Shown here: one piece after another, positions 1 through 7,466 of the stretch
How positions within the stretch are numbered: the stretch's first letter is position 1
How the letters are laid out: every line of letters begins with the position of its first letter
Source of the DNA: Treponema sp.
GTDB lineage: Bacteria > Spirochaetota > Spirochaetia > Treponematales > Treponemataceae
Length of the DNA: 51,528 nucleotides
Assembly (NCBI GenBank): GCA_024690865.1
Contig: JAILON010000121.1
Coordinates: 1 to 51,528, forward strand
Direction of reading: 5' to 3'
Program-made: the position numbers and the translations under genes
The notes under the pieces: model-generated
What the model was told of the DNA's origin: nothing
Database searches by the model: none
Seen by the model: the letters and a program-made list of their open reading frames with translations, nothing else

Positions 1-379
1 CCGTGTTCCCGCCCCGGCGGCAGCTGACCACCGCAGCCCCGACCTTCATCTGTTTGGAAAAGGACGTGCTGTAAAAGAGCCTGTCCAGAAATGCAAGGAT
101 CGTTCCGTTCGGCGAGGCGTAGTAAACGGGACTGCCCACGACGAGGCCGTCCGCCGCCTGGAATTTGGGTGCGACCTCGTTGACCAGATCGTCCACGGCA
201 CATTTCCCGTTCTTGAAGCAGAAGCCGCAGCTCAGGCAGCCCCGTATGTCCTTGTTCCCGATATGAATCAGTTCCGTCTCAATGCCCTCACTGTCAAAGA
301 CCCGGATCATTTCGTCCAAAGCCGTCGCCGTGCATCCGTCAGCCCTCGGACTGCCGTTCAGTAAAAGTACCTTTGCCAT
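1..379 (-). CDS. Flavodoxin-fold NAD(P)H-dependent FMN reductase family protein (3' part beyond window)
   Basis: The first 126 codons are visible; the gene runs off the left edge. The protein begins MAKVLLLNGSPRADGCTA, the phosphate-binding loop of flavodoxin-like FMN reductases (L-N-G-S-P-R). It continues with a cysteine-containing stretch, CLSCGFCFKNGKC, typical of the iron-sulfur-flavoprotein-like branch, and with GSPVYYASPNGTILAFLDR, which shapes the FMN site. Family members reduce quinones, nitro compounds or metal centres in the cytoplasm using FMN; the substrate here cannot be told. The ATG at 379 follows AAGGAG at 5-6 bases. It lies downstream of a second, exported flavodoxin on the same strand (110-bp gap), so the two may be co-transcribed. 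A stem-loop sits in the gap. Confidence 0.85.
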   Translation of the reverse strand, partial: MAKVLLLNGSPRADGCTATALDEMIRVFDSEGIETELIHIGNKDIRGCLSCGFCFKNGKCAVDDLVNEVAPKFQAADGLVVGSPVYYASPNGTILAFLDRLFYSTSFSKQMKVGAAVVSCRRGGNT

Positions 380-408
380 GTTGTTTCTCCTTCCACAGTT
401 TTTTTTTA

Positions 409-471
409 CATCATTCCCCTCCCATCAGAACCTGCGTGAGTCCGGTTATTGTGATGTGGAGGGGAATGATG
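409..471. repeat. Inverted repeat between the two flavodoxin genes
   Basis: Perfect 14-bp arms CATCATTCCCCTCC (409-422) and GGAGGGGAATGATG (458-471), with CATCA/TGATG pairing continuing inward after one mismatch. Neither side has the T-run expected of an intrinsic terminator in the direction of transcription; on the minus strand the stem is followed by an A-rich run. It may be an mRNA-processing or stability hairpin, or an operator for the distal flavodoxin. Confidence 0.6.
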
Positions 472-489
472 AGCCTGTTCGCATTCGTG

Positions 490-1035
490 CTATTTAAGGA
501 GGCTTTCTACAAATTTCTTGATTTCTGCGCCGCTGCCACGAGTGAAATCTTTTCCGCCCTTGAAGTCCGCGCCCCTGGCGAATTTGGCTAGGTCCTTGCC
601 GCTCCGTCCGAGCCCGCTCCCGCCGCTCGTACAGAGGGTGACGAGTTTCTTGCCCTTCCAGTCCTGGCTTTCGGCGAACGTGTAGACGATTTTGGGAGCA
701 TAGGCCCACCAGATGGGGTAGCATAGGACTACCGTATCATAGTCCGATATGTCAATCTTGTTGGCTATGGCGGGCCGGCTCTTGGGATCGTTGCACTCAA
801 TGGAAGAAAGCGATTTCTTGTCGTGCCAGTTCAAGTCCGCGCTCGTGTACTTGTGGACAGGCTCAATCTCAAGGATGTCTGCTCCCATTGCGGTCGCTGC
901 GTTCTTTGCCATCCGTTCCGTCGTTCCGGTTGGACTGAAATAGACGAATGCCGTCTTCGCCGTGCCGGTCTGTGCGGTTATAGTTCCTGTCATAACAAGT
1001 CCTCCGAGCAAAAGTGCAGAGATAAGTTTCTTCAT
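490..1035 (-). CDS. Exported flavodoxin
   Basis: 181 residues from the ATG at 1035, which follows GGAGG at 6 bases; an upstream in-frame ATG at 1062 has no such site. It starts MKKLISALLLGGLVMTGTIT, a clear signal sequence with a likely cleavage near TAQ-T. The mature part is a short-chain flavodoxin: the FMN phosphate loop SPTGTTERMAK comes soon after, then YPIWWAYAPKIVYTF and the C-terminal loop TSGGSGLGRSG. Flavodoxins normally work in the cytoplasm as one-electron carriers; an exported form would act in the periplasm or at the membrane. The promoter region carries two similar palindromic sites, so it is probably repressed or induced by a dimeric regulator. No regulator gene is adjacent. 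Confidence 0.85.
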   Translation of the reverse strand: MKKLISALLLGGLVMTGTITAQTGTAKTAFVYFSPTGTTERMAKNAATAMGADILEIEPVHKYTSADLNWHDKKSLSSIECNDPKSRPAIANKIDISDYDTVVLCYPIWWAYAPKIVYTFAESQDWKGKKLVTLCTSGGSGLGRSGKDLAKFARGADFKGGKDFTRGSGAEIKKFVESLLK

Positions 1036-1052
1036 AAGATTCCTCCGTTTAT

Positions 1053-1143
1053 TAAGCAACAATCCGTTGCTTATCTAAAGCTTATGCTATTTTTGCAAAC
1101 TTGTCAATACTAAAACATAGTTTTAATAACAAACCGTCGCTTA
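1053..1143 (-). promoter_or_regulatory. Flavodoxin promoter bracketed by two operator-like sites
   Basis: Site 1 (1053-1073) is a perfect palindrome, TAAGCAAC-N5-GTTGCTTA. Site 2 (1123-1143) matches it at 16 of 21 positions. They are 70 bp apart, about seven helical turns. Between them on the minus strand is TTGACA (complement of 1102-1107), a good -35. The -10 is weak (TAAGCT at 17 bp) and abuts site 1. The arrangement fits cooperative repression by a TetR- or MarR-type dimer, or looping. Confidence 0.55.
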
Positions 1144-1187
1144 TTTGAATAAAGCTGTCCTCCCGCAGGTGGATTTTTTTCCCGGCT

Positions 1188-1206
1188 TGTGCTATCATGC
1201 ATGATA
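1188..1206 (+). promoter_or_regulatory. Extended -10 promoter for the HAD/TfoX/NimA operon, overlapping a palindrome
   Basis: TGTGC-TATCAT gives an extended -10 (TATCAT at 1193-1198). The same bases open a perfect 14-bp palindrome, TATCATGCATGATA (1193-1206). No strong -35 is visible. The operon's first ATG is 57 bases downstream. Confidence 0.45.
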
Positions 1207-1254
1207 TGGAACGGAAGCAGCATCGTGATATGACGTGCTCCAAAAGGAAGGGGA

Positions 1255-1866
1255 ATGTTGAATATTTACGTAGATTTCGATGATTGCCTTTGTGAGACCG
1301 CACGTTATTTTTCCGGGCTTGTGGCGGAGATGTTCGGGCTGGACATACCGTATGAGGAAATTAGGAGCTTCAACCTGCAGAAATCGTTTTCCCTGACTGA
1401 CGGGCAGTATGACAAGATGATGGCTTATGCCCACAGGCCGGAGGAGCTTCTGTCATATGGGGAGACACCCGGCGCAGTAAAGACGGTCAACCGCTGGCTT
1501 GATGAAGGACATGACGTAAAGATACTAACGGGCCGACCCGTCAGCGCTTATGAGGCTTCCCGGGAGTGGCTCTGCCGGCATGGACTTGAGCGGCTTCCGT
1601 TATTCTGCCTGAACAAATACGGGAGGGACAACTTCATAAAGGGCAGCAGCTTTAACCTGGAGCTTGAGGATTATTACAAGATGCATTTTGATTATGCCGT
1701 GGAGGATTCGCCCCATGCATTCAAGTTTTTTGAGCACCTTCCTGATCTGAAGGTCATGGTCTTTGACCGCCCCTGGAACCGGGAATGTGCGTTCCCCAAT
1801 CAGAATTACAGGAGATGCACTGACTGGGAGATGATTGAGATGCTGATGAAACAAAAGCGGGGATAG
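1255..1866 (+). CDS. HAD-superfamily phosphatase, 5'(3')-deoxyribonucleotidase-like (NT5C family)
   Basis: 203 residues. HAD motif I is near the N terminus: MLNIYVDFDDCLCET, with the D-x-D nucleophile pair in DFDDCL. Motif II is KILTGRP (Thr then Gly-Arg), and motif III/IV is FDYAVEDSPHAF with the acidic ED. The cap is a short helical insertion of the C1 type. Length and motif spacing match bacterial NT5C-like nucleotidases, which dephosphorylate deoxynucleoside monophosphates; the exact substrate is not shown by sequence. The ATG at 1255 follows AAGGAAGGGGA. The stop is one base before the TfoX-N gene, so the genes are co-transcribed. Confidence 0.8.
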   Translation: MLNIYVDFDDCLCETARYFSGLVAEMFGLDIPYEEIRSFNLQKSFSLTDGQYDKMMAYAHRPEELLSYGETPGAVKTVNRWLDEGHDVKILTGRPVSAYEASREWLCRHGLERLPLFCLNKYGRDNFIKGSSFNLELEDYYKMHFDYAVEDSPHAFKFFEHLPDLKVMVFDRPWNRECAFPNQNYRRCTDWEMIEMLMKQKRG

Positions 1867-1867
1867 G

Positions 1868-2182
1868 ATGGCATCAACAAAAGAATACCTGGATTTTGTA
1901 CTGGATCAGCTGTCGGAGCTGGACGAGATTTCCTACAGGGCGATGATGGGCGAGTACATCATTTATTACCGGGGAAAGATTGCCGGCGGGATTTATGACA
2001 ACCGCTTCCTTGTGAAGGATGTGAAGGCTGCCCGCGAGAAAATGCCGGACGCAAGCCTTGAGCTGCCCTACGAAGGCGCAAAGAAAATGCTTCTTGTGGA
2101 CGGCATTGAGGACAGGGAATTCCTGAAAGGGCTTCTGGAGGCTATGTACGATCAGCTTCCCGAAGTGAAGAAAAGAAAATAA
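1868..2182 (+). CDS. TfoX N-terminal domain protein
   Basis: 104 residues made of a single TfoX/Sxy N-terminal domain: RAMMGEYIIYYRGKIAGGIY followed by NRFLVKD and LPYEGAKKMLLVD, the family's typical strand pattern. Full-length TfoX has a second C-terminal domain, absent here as in many stand-alone members. In gamma-proteobacteria TfoX controls competence; stand-alone N-domain proteins in other bacteria have no settled role. It sits between the HAD phosphatase (1-base gap) and the NimA-like gene (18-base gap) in one operon. The C terminus is lysine-rich (KKRK). Confidence 0.85.
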   Translation: MASTKEYLDFVLDQLSELDEISYRAMMGEYIIYYRGKIAGGIYDNRFLVKDVKAAREKMPDASLELPYEGAKKMLLVDGIEDREFLKGLLEAMYDQLPEVKKRK

Positions 2183-2200
2183 GACTGATTGAGGTATAGC

Positions 2201-2677
2201 ATGTTCAGGCAAATGCGAAGGTTCAGGCAGCAGGTCAGCAGCGAAAAGTGCGTTGAGATTCTGAAAAACGAGTGGCGCGGGGTGCTTGCCCTGCTCGGAG
2301 ATGACGGCTACCCCTATACCGTTCCCATAGATTTTTTCTATGACGAGGACGACGGCAAAATATATTTTCACTGCGCGAAGGAAGGTCACAAGATTGACGC
2401 AATTGAAAAATGTGACAAGGCTTCCTTCTGCGTGATGGATCAGGGCTTTCAGAAAGAAGGCGACTGGGCATTGAACATCACGAGCGTAGTCTGTTTTGGC
2501 CGGATTAAAAAAGTCGTTGATTTTGAAAAGACAAAGGATAAGGTCTGCAAGCTCGGGGCGAAATATCATCCAACGGCAGAATCGGTTCAGATTGAATGGG
2601 AACATGCGAAGAACCGTGTCCTCTGCCTTGAGATGACCATCGAGCACATGACCGGAAAGCTGGTGAACGAGAAGTAG
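2201..2677 (+). CDS. NimA-like pyridoxamine 5'-phosphate oxidase family flavoprotein
   Basis: 158 residues from the ATG at 2201, six bases after GAGG; an in-frame TTG at 2189 is a poorer start. The opening MFRQMRRFRQQVSSEKCVEI and the core RGVLALLGDDGYPYTVPIDF, GKIYFHCAKEGHKID and WALNITSVVCFGRI are the split-barrel FMN-binding fold of the nitroimidazole-reductase (Nim) branch. The C terminus, EHMTGKLVNEK, is strongly conserved in this branch. Members bind FMN or haem; some confer 5-nitroimidazole tolerance, but most are housekeeping reductases of unknown substrate. Last gene of the operon, converging on the hybrid kinase gene. Confidence 0.88.
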   Translation: MFRQMRRFRQQVSSEKCVEILKNEWRGVLALLGDDGYPYTVPIDFFYDEDDGKIYFHCAKEGHKIDAIEKCDKASFCVMDQGFQKEGDWALNITSVVCFGRIKKVVDFEKTKDKVCKLGAKYHPTAESVQIEWEHAKNRVLCLEMTIEHMTGKLVNEK

Positions 2678-2755
2678 GGCAGACTTAATGCTGTCCGCCA
2701 TGCCGGCGTATATGGAAGCTGCGTTTCCTCCGCATGGACGGACAGGGGACGAGCG

Positions 2756-5700
2756 TCACCGGGAGGGGGCCGGCAAGGCGGCATTGAGCGCGTCGGAGAG
2801 AGTGCCCAGCCGCGCAAGCAGTTCCGGCGTGCCCTTCCTGATGCGCTCCTCGTCCTTCGCATTGCCTGCAGCCTCCAGGTCTGCGGCCATTGCGGAGCCT
2901 GTTGCATCGCCGATGATGCGCAGGGAGCTTTTTATGGCGTGGACTTTTATCGTGTACGCGCGCCAGTCACCGCCCTGCATGGCGGACTCAATTGTTGCCA
3001 TCGTGTCGGGCAGCGTCTCCGCACATGTCTTCAGGACATCAAGATAGCTCTCAAAGAAGCCGCAGGCTTGCACTCCAGCCGCCGCGTCCACCCCGGGCAG
3101 TTCGGAAAGCCACGCCGGCAGTTCCTCCGGCTGCGCAAAAAACTCTGCGAAAGAATCGGGCATCGCCTGCGTTTCCTGTCCGGCAGCCCCGGCATCCTGT
3201 TCGGCAGCTTCCTCATCCCCGTCAGAGCGGCGTACTTTTTCTTCCGGCAGGTATGCAAGCAGCATGGCCTCCAGCTTTGCGGACTCAATCGGTTTTGTCA
3301 GGTAATCCGTAAAGCCTGCCTCGATGTAGGCCTCTTTTGCGCCTGAAACTGCGTTCGCCGTCAGACAGATCACCGGTGTCTGGAGCGTGCCCACCCGCGT
3401 CTCGCTCCGCATCCGGGCGACAGTCTCGATTCCGTCCATGTCTGGCATCAGATGGTCAAGGAAAATCACGTCAAAATCCTGCTCAGTCACGGCGCAGAGG
3501 GCTTCTGCACCGCTTTCTGCCGTGACGATTGATACCTGTGTCTGCTTGAGCAGTCCCCGTATGACCTTGAGGTTCAGGGGCGTGTCGTCCACGACGAGGA
3601 TGGTCGCCTCCGGCGCAGTGAACTGCTCATGGTAGCGCGTGCGAGAAGCCTTTGCCTTCCGCAGGGCCTCGGCAAAGTCGCCGACAGCCTGCCAGGAAAC
3701 AACCCCCTGCTCCACATCGAACGAAAAGGTTGAGCCTGTGCCGTACACGCTCTGCACGTCAAGCTTGCTGCCCATCACGGCAAGCAGCTGCTGGGTGATG
3801 TTCATGCCAAGGCCGGTGCCTTCGATGGAGCGGTTGCGTTTTTCTTCGATTCTTTCGAATGCGGAAAAGAGTTTTTTGAGGTCTTCTTCTTTTATGCCGA
3901 TTCCCGTGTCGGCGATGGACACGCAAAGATTGCCGCGTTCCTCACCGGTTTTTGCGAACGACACGGAGAGGGTGACGCTGCCCGTCTCCGTGTACTTGAC
4001 GGCGTTCGTCAGTATATTGGTGATGACCTGCTTGACGCGGATCTCGTCGCCATGCAGGGTTTCCGGCAGCGCGGGGTCCACCTGCACGATGAGGCGCAGG
4101 CCTTTTTTCTCCGCGCGAGGCTCAATCATGTTCACCAGGTCGTTCAGCATGGTGGCAGAGCTGTAGTCCACCGGGATGATGTCCATCTTGCCCGCCTCGA
4201 TTTTGGAAAAGTCCAGGATGTCGTTGACAAGGCTCAGCAGGGTCTGCCCCGCAGTCTGGATGTCCTGCGCGTAAGAGAGCGTCGACTCGTCCGTGTTCTC
4301 GCGCAGTATCATCTCGTCCATGCCAAGCACCGCGTTTATCGGCGTGCGGATTTCGTGCGACATGATTGCGAGGAACGCGGACTTTGACTTGTTCGCCCGG
4401 TCGGCGATGAGCTTCTGCTCCTCAAGCTCCTCCACATGGCGGTAGTGGTCGGTGCCGTCGATGAGCGCGTAAACCGTGCCGCCGTTGGGCAGCGCGTTTT
4501 TCTCAGGCGTGTATATCCTGCCGTTGGCCGAAAGTGTCTCATGCGCGGCAATCGTGCGGTCAAGAGTTTCCGTCACCTGCCGCACGCCGCGCTCCAGATT
4601 TGGGAAAAGAGACATTGCGGGCTTGTTGAAAAAACGCAGGGCGCCCAGCTCGTCCACCGCGACAATGCCTTCGCTCAGCCGGTCCAGGGCATAGTCGCGG
4701 GCAAGGCTTTCCGTGTCCAAGAGACCCATCGATCGGGTGAGCGTACTCATGTATTTCTTTTCGTACAGGATCAGGAAAGGGGTGTAGACCGCGACTGAAA
4801 TCGCAAGGTTCACCAGCTGGACGAAAACCGCCCTCATGCTGCCAGTTGCAAGGAAGCCGCTCAAAAAAAGCGGCGTCGTCCAGTTCACTTCGTTCACGAC
4901 GGCCGGCAGGAATCCTGCCCTCGCCATAAGATAGGCGAAGGAGTAGCACAGCTCCGGCACAACGACGAACGGTACGATCATAAAGGGATTGTAAATCACC
5001 GGGAAGCCGAACATCGTAAGCTCGCCGATGTTGAAAAGCAGGGGGGCAAAAGACATCTTTGCAAGTTTCCTGGAATTCGCCGTTTTTCCGAAAATGAAAA
5101 GGGAAATCACAAGCCCCAGGAGCGTTCCCGTTCCGCCCATGTAGACAAAAATGTCGATGAAGGATTTTGAGACAATTTCGCCGGGAAGGATGGAGCCGAA
5201 CATATCCACGGCAACCGTATCCAGCACCTTGTTTCCGTGAATGCCGAAGCACCACAAAAGCGACACGAGCAGGATGAACAGAAATCCGCTGGCGAAAGAG
5301 CGCCGCATTTTAGAGAATACGGAAGTGACCGCCTTGATGAACAAATCCTGAATTCCCGGAACGCCGGACATCACGGTAATCAGGTAGTTCGCAAAAAGGA
5401 AAAGCAGCATCACGCAGAAATAGGGAAGTATGACACGGAACGAGGCGTTTATGGCCGAGTCCGCACCTTCGATGAAAAGCCCCCTGCGCCTGCTGAAAAG
5501 CTTCCTGAACTTCTGGTACAAAACGGATGCGGAAACGCCAGCGAGGAGCGCGCTGAAAAGCCCCTGGCTGCTCAATGCCTTGATGTCAAAGTCCGCGGTG
5601 AAAACCCCGGAAAGGATGAAAAAGCCCGTGAGCGCGGAAAGCAGGCTTGCCAGCCTGCCCGAAAGCCGCTGCCCTTCTTCAGACGAAGCCGTGTAGCACA

Positions 5701-5941
5701 AATTGATTGCCGCCGTCATGTAGACGGGAAGCAGGCCCAGCGTGGAAAGCTGTATCATAAAAAGCAGGTTCTGGACCGCGCCGCCCGCGAATGCCGAGAG
5801 AAAGCGCTGATATGCGGGAATCGGGAAATAGCAGAGAAGGACGGAAAAGCTTCCGATCAAAATGACAGGAAGCACCATCACGAGGCTGCTTCTGATTATC
5901 TGAAAGACAAATGACCAAAACTTGAAGAATCCTGCTTTCAT
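2756..5941 (-). CDS. Hybrid histidine kinase with a PTS EIIC-like membrane sensor domain
   Basis: 1061 residues. Residues 1-395 are a multi-pass membrane domain with hallmarks of the lactose/cellobiose PTS EIIC family: CFGIHG (His235), VYMGGTGTLLG (266-276), and FNIGELTMFGFPVIYNP (303-319, Glu307), close to the canonical N-x-N-E-P-x-x-F-G motif. Residues 415-500 look PAS-like, then a short coiled coil. HisKA has SHEIRTP (His529); HATPase has the N box (Asn646), DTGIGI (678) and GTGLG (708). A receiver follows (acidic pair 785-786, phosphoacceptor Asp829, LTKP Lys883), then an Hpt domain with HAIKSS (His1001). All phosphorelay residues are intact. No EIIA/EIIB, DNA-binding regulator or sugar operon is adjacent, so output is unknown. 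The start has no Shine-Dalgarno; TAGAAT lies 7 bases before ATG. An EIIC fold that senses rather than transports is the inference. Confidence 0.92.
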   Translation of the reverse strand: MKAGFFKFWSFVFQIIRSSLVMVLPVILIGSFSVLLCYFPIPAYQRFLSAFAGGAVQNLLFMIQLSTLGLLPVYMTAAINLCYTASSEEGQRLSGRLASLLSALTGFFILSGVFTADFDIKALSSQGLFSALLAGVSASVLYQKFRKLFSRRRGLFIEGADSAINASFRVILPYFCVMLLFLFANYLITVMSGVPGIQDLFIKAVTSVFSKMRRSFASGFLFILLVSLLWCFGIHGNKVLDTVAVDMFGSILPGEIVSKSFIDIFVYMGGTGTLLGLVISLFIFGKTANSRKLAKMSFAPLLFNIGELTMFGFPVIYNPFMIVPFVVVPELCYSFAYLMARAGFLPAVVNEVNWTTPLFLSGFLATGSMRAVFVQLVNLAISVAVYTPFLILYEKKYMSTLTRSMGLLDTESLARDYALDRLSEGIVAVDELGALRFFNKPAMSLFPNLERGVRQVTETLDRTIAAHETLSANGRIYTPEKNALPNGGTVYALIDGTDHYRHVEELEEQKLIADRANKSKSAFLAIMSHEIRTPINAVLGMDEMILRENTDESTLSYAQDIQTAGQTLLSLVNDILDFSKIEAGKMDIIPVDYSSATMLNDLVNMIEPRAEKKGLRLIVQVDPALPETLHGDEIRVKQVITNILTNAVKYTETGSVTLSVSFAKTGEERGNLCVSIADTGIGIKEEDLKKLFSAFERIEEKRNRSIEGTGLGMNITQQLLAVMGSKLDVQSVYGTGSTFSFDVEQGVVSWQAVGDFAEALRKAKASRTRYHEQFTAPEATILVVDDTPLNLKVIRGLLKQTQVSIVTAESGAEALCAVTEQDFDVIFLDHLMPDMDGIETVARMRSETRVGTLQTPVICLTANAVSGAKEAYIEAGFTDYLTKPIESAKLEAMLLAYLPEEKVRRSDGDEEAAEQDAGAAGQETQAMPDSFAEFFAQPEELPAWLSELPGVDAAAGVQACGFFESYLDVLKTCAETLPDTMATIESAMQGGDWRAYTIKVHAIKSSLRIIGDATGSAMAADLEAAGNAKDEERIRKGTPELLARLGTLSDALNAALPAPSR

Positions 5942-5948
5942 GGTTTAT

Positions 5949-5954
5949 ATTCTA
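5949..5954 (-). promoter_or_regulatory. -10 box (TAGAAT) of the EIIC-kinase gene, leaderless geometry
   Basis: The minus strand reads TGTAGAAT, then seven bases, then the ATG at 5941. A start site 6-8 bases after the -10 would fall on or next to the A of ATG, and there is no Shine-Dalgarno. No good -35 is visible. Confidence 0.4.
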
Positions 5955-6193
5955 CAGCATAAATACAGAAAAAGGAAGTGTCCCGCGCCGCAATACTACG
6001 CGGAAGCTGGATACGCAGCCTTCCGACAACGTTATTTCATTCCAGTCACCTGCCCCTGAAGTCCGGGGACAGGGCTTGTTTAAGTACATCATCTCGCACT
6101 ATGAGGCGACGGCCTGACGCCACATGCATCCTGCACGGCGGTTCAGCCGGGCAGGATGCTTGTGTTTCTATCGTGTCACAGGAAACCCGCGGC

Positions 6194-7205
6194 CTAAGGT
6201 TTCAGCATTGTGGCAAACTTGTCGCGCTCGGCCTCCTGTATGCCGAGCGCATCCATCGCCTGTGACTGCGTCATGCCGGTGTTGGCTATGAGGTTCTTCA
6301 GGCTGGCCACGATGCCTCGGCTCATTCCTTCCTTGAGCCCGTCCTCAAGACCTTCCTTACGGCCTTCCTCCCGGCTCAGGCGAAGGCCGTTCCAGTAGTC
6401 CGCCTCAGCACGGTCCGTTGACAGATGGTAGGCCCACGCCTTCTCCTCCGCGCTGACCTTCATGTATGCGTCCATCGCCATCCTGAATTCCTCCTTCCAG
6501 CCATCATCATTCCCAAGAACCTCAAGAACCTTGGGGTCTGTGCTCCCGGAAATGAATTTACACCAGTTGGCGGCCTTTTTCAAGTCCTCGCCCACCTCCG
6601 TCAGGGACATTCAGGTTGAAGAAGAGGATCTGCAGCCTGTCCGCGAACACGGAGCCGTCGTCAAGCCGCATCATGGCCCGGTGATAGAATTTACCTGTCC
6701 TGATATTCTCCTTCTCCACATCGGTCTTGCTGTCATCGAACGGGTCGAAGTCCGTCAGAAAAATCTGGTAGACGTTCGGTGCGTTCTTATACAGCTTTCC
6801 CTTCCGCAGGCTCCCGGCATAGAGCTTGCTTGCGTAATAGAGGGCGCGCAGCTTCTGGTCGTCCCCTGCCGTGGTAAGCTGAAGCTCAATGTCAGCCTTC
6901 TGCCCGTCATTGAAGGTGCAGTTCACGTCCATTCTCGGCATCTTTCCCCTCGCGAACTCCGGGACAAGCTCCGAGTTCGTGACCCGTGCCCTGGTTATTT
7001 CCCGGCCCGTCATCGCGCTGAGCATGGAGCGCAGGCAGGCGTTCGATTCCACCGTGGGGCTGGAAAGGAACATCTTGAAGGACACATCATCCTTCAGTGG
7101 AATCAGCTTTTTCTGGGCGACCATGAGGGCGGCCAGCCCGAGGATTTCCTTGGAGTAGGCCGGTCCGCGGCCTTTGCTCCGGTGCTTTCTTTTGTTCTTA
7201 GCCAT
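6194..7205 (-). pseudogene. Rpn-family recombination-promoting nuclease (PD-(D/E)XK), +1 frameshift
   Basis: Two overlapping frames make one protein. The upstream frame (ATG 7205, or 7235) has the Rpn core: LIPLKDDVSFKMFLSS, KMPRMDVNCTF, ADIELQL (the D...E-x-Q nuclease motif), LYYASKLYAG and YQIFLTDFDPFD. It reaches LFFNLNVPD at about 6600 and then loses homology. The other frame (6610 to 6194) picks up the expected continuation, EVGEDLKKAANWCKFISG, and the Gly/Glu-rich tail EEGRKEGLEDGLKEGMSRG. Removing one base near 6595-6610 restores a 330-residue protein of normal Rpn length. It may be a decayed copy, a sequencing error, or a programmed shift; no obvious slippery heptamer is seen. No Shine-Dalgarno precedes either ATG. 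Rpn proteins are mobile, RecA-independent recombination nucleases. Confidence 0.75.
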
Positions 7206-7333
7206 ACATATATATACATTGCGGCTGGAAGACATTTTTGTACATTTCGGACCGAGAAAAAAATGTTATTCCGTAAACTATTCAGTTTGCATGACAGGGG
7301 TCCTGCAAATGAATTGACGGATGAATCAAGGGC

Positions 7334-7457
7334 ACCTCTAAAAACTCGCCTTTGACGGTTTTTAGAGGTTTGCCGACGAGTCGTAAGTCGCTATAATAGC
7401 GCGACTTACGACATCGCATTTTCAGAGTTACCTCGAAAAAGTGAAGTTTTTCGAGGT
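7334..7457. repeat. Three consecutive perfect hairpins
   Basis: Hairpin 1: ACCTCTAAAAAC (7334-7345) pairs with 7358-7369. Hairpin 2: GTCGTAAGTCGC (7380-7391) pairs with 7401-7412, with loop TATAATAGC. Hairpin 3: ACCTCGAAAAA (7430-7440) pairs with 7447-7457. They fill the space between the Rpn and restriction-modification remnants. Hairpins 1 and 3 carry A/T tracts inside the stem and could terminate in either direction. Half of hairpin 3 recurs near 48092-48101. Confidence 0.7.
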
Positions 7458-7466
7458 TCCCTCAAT

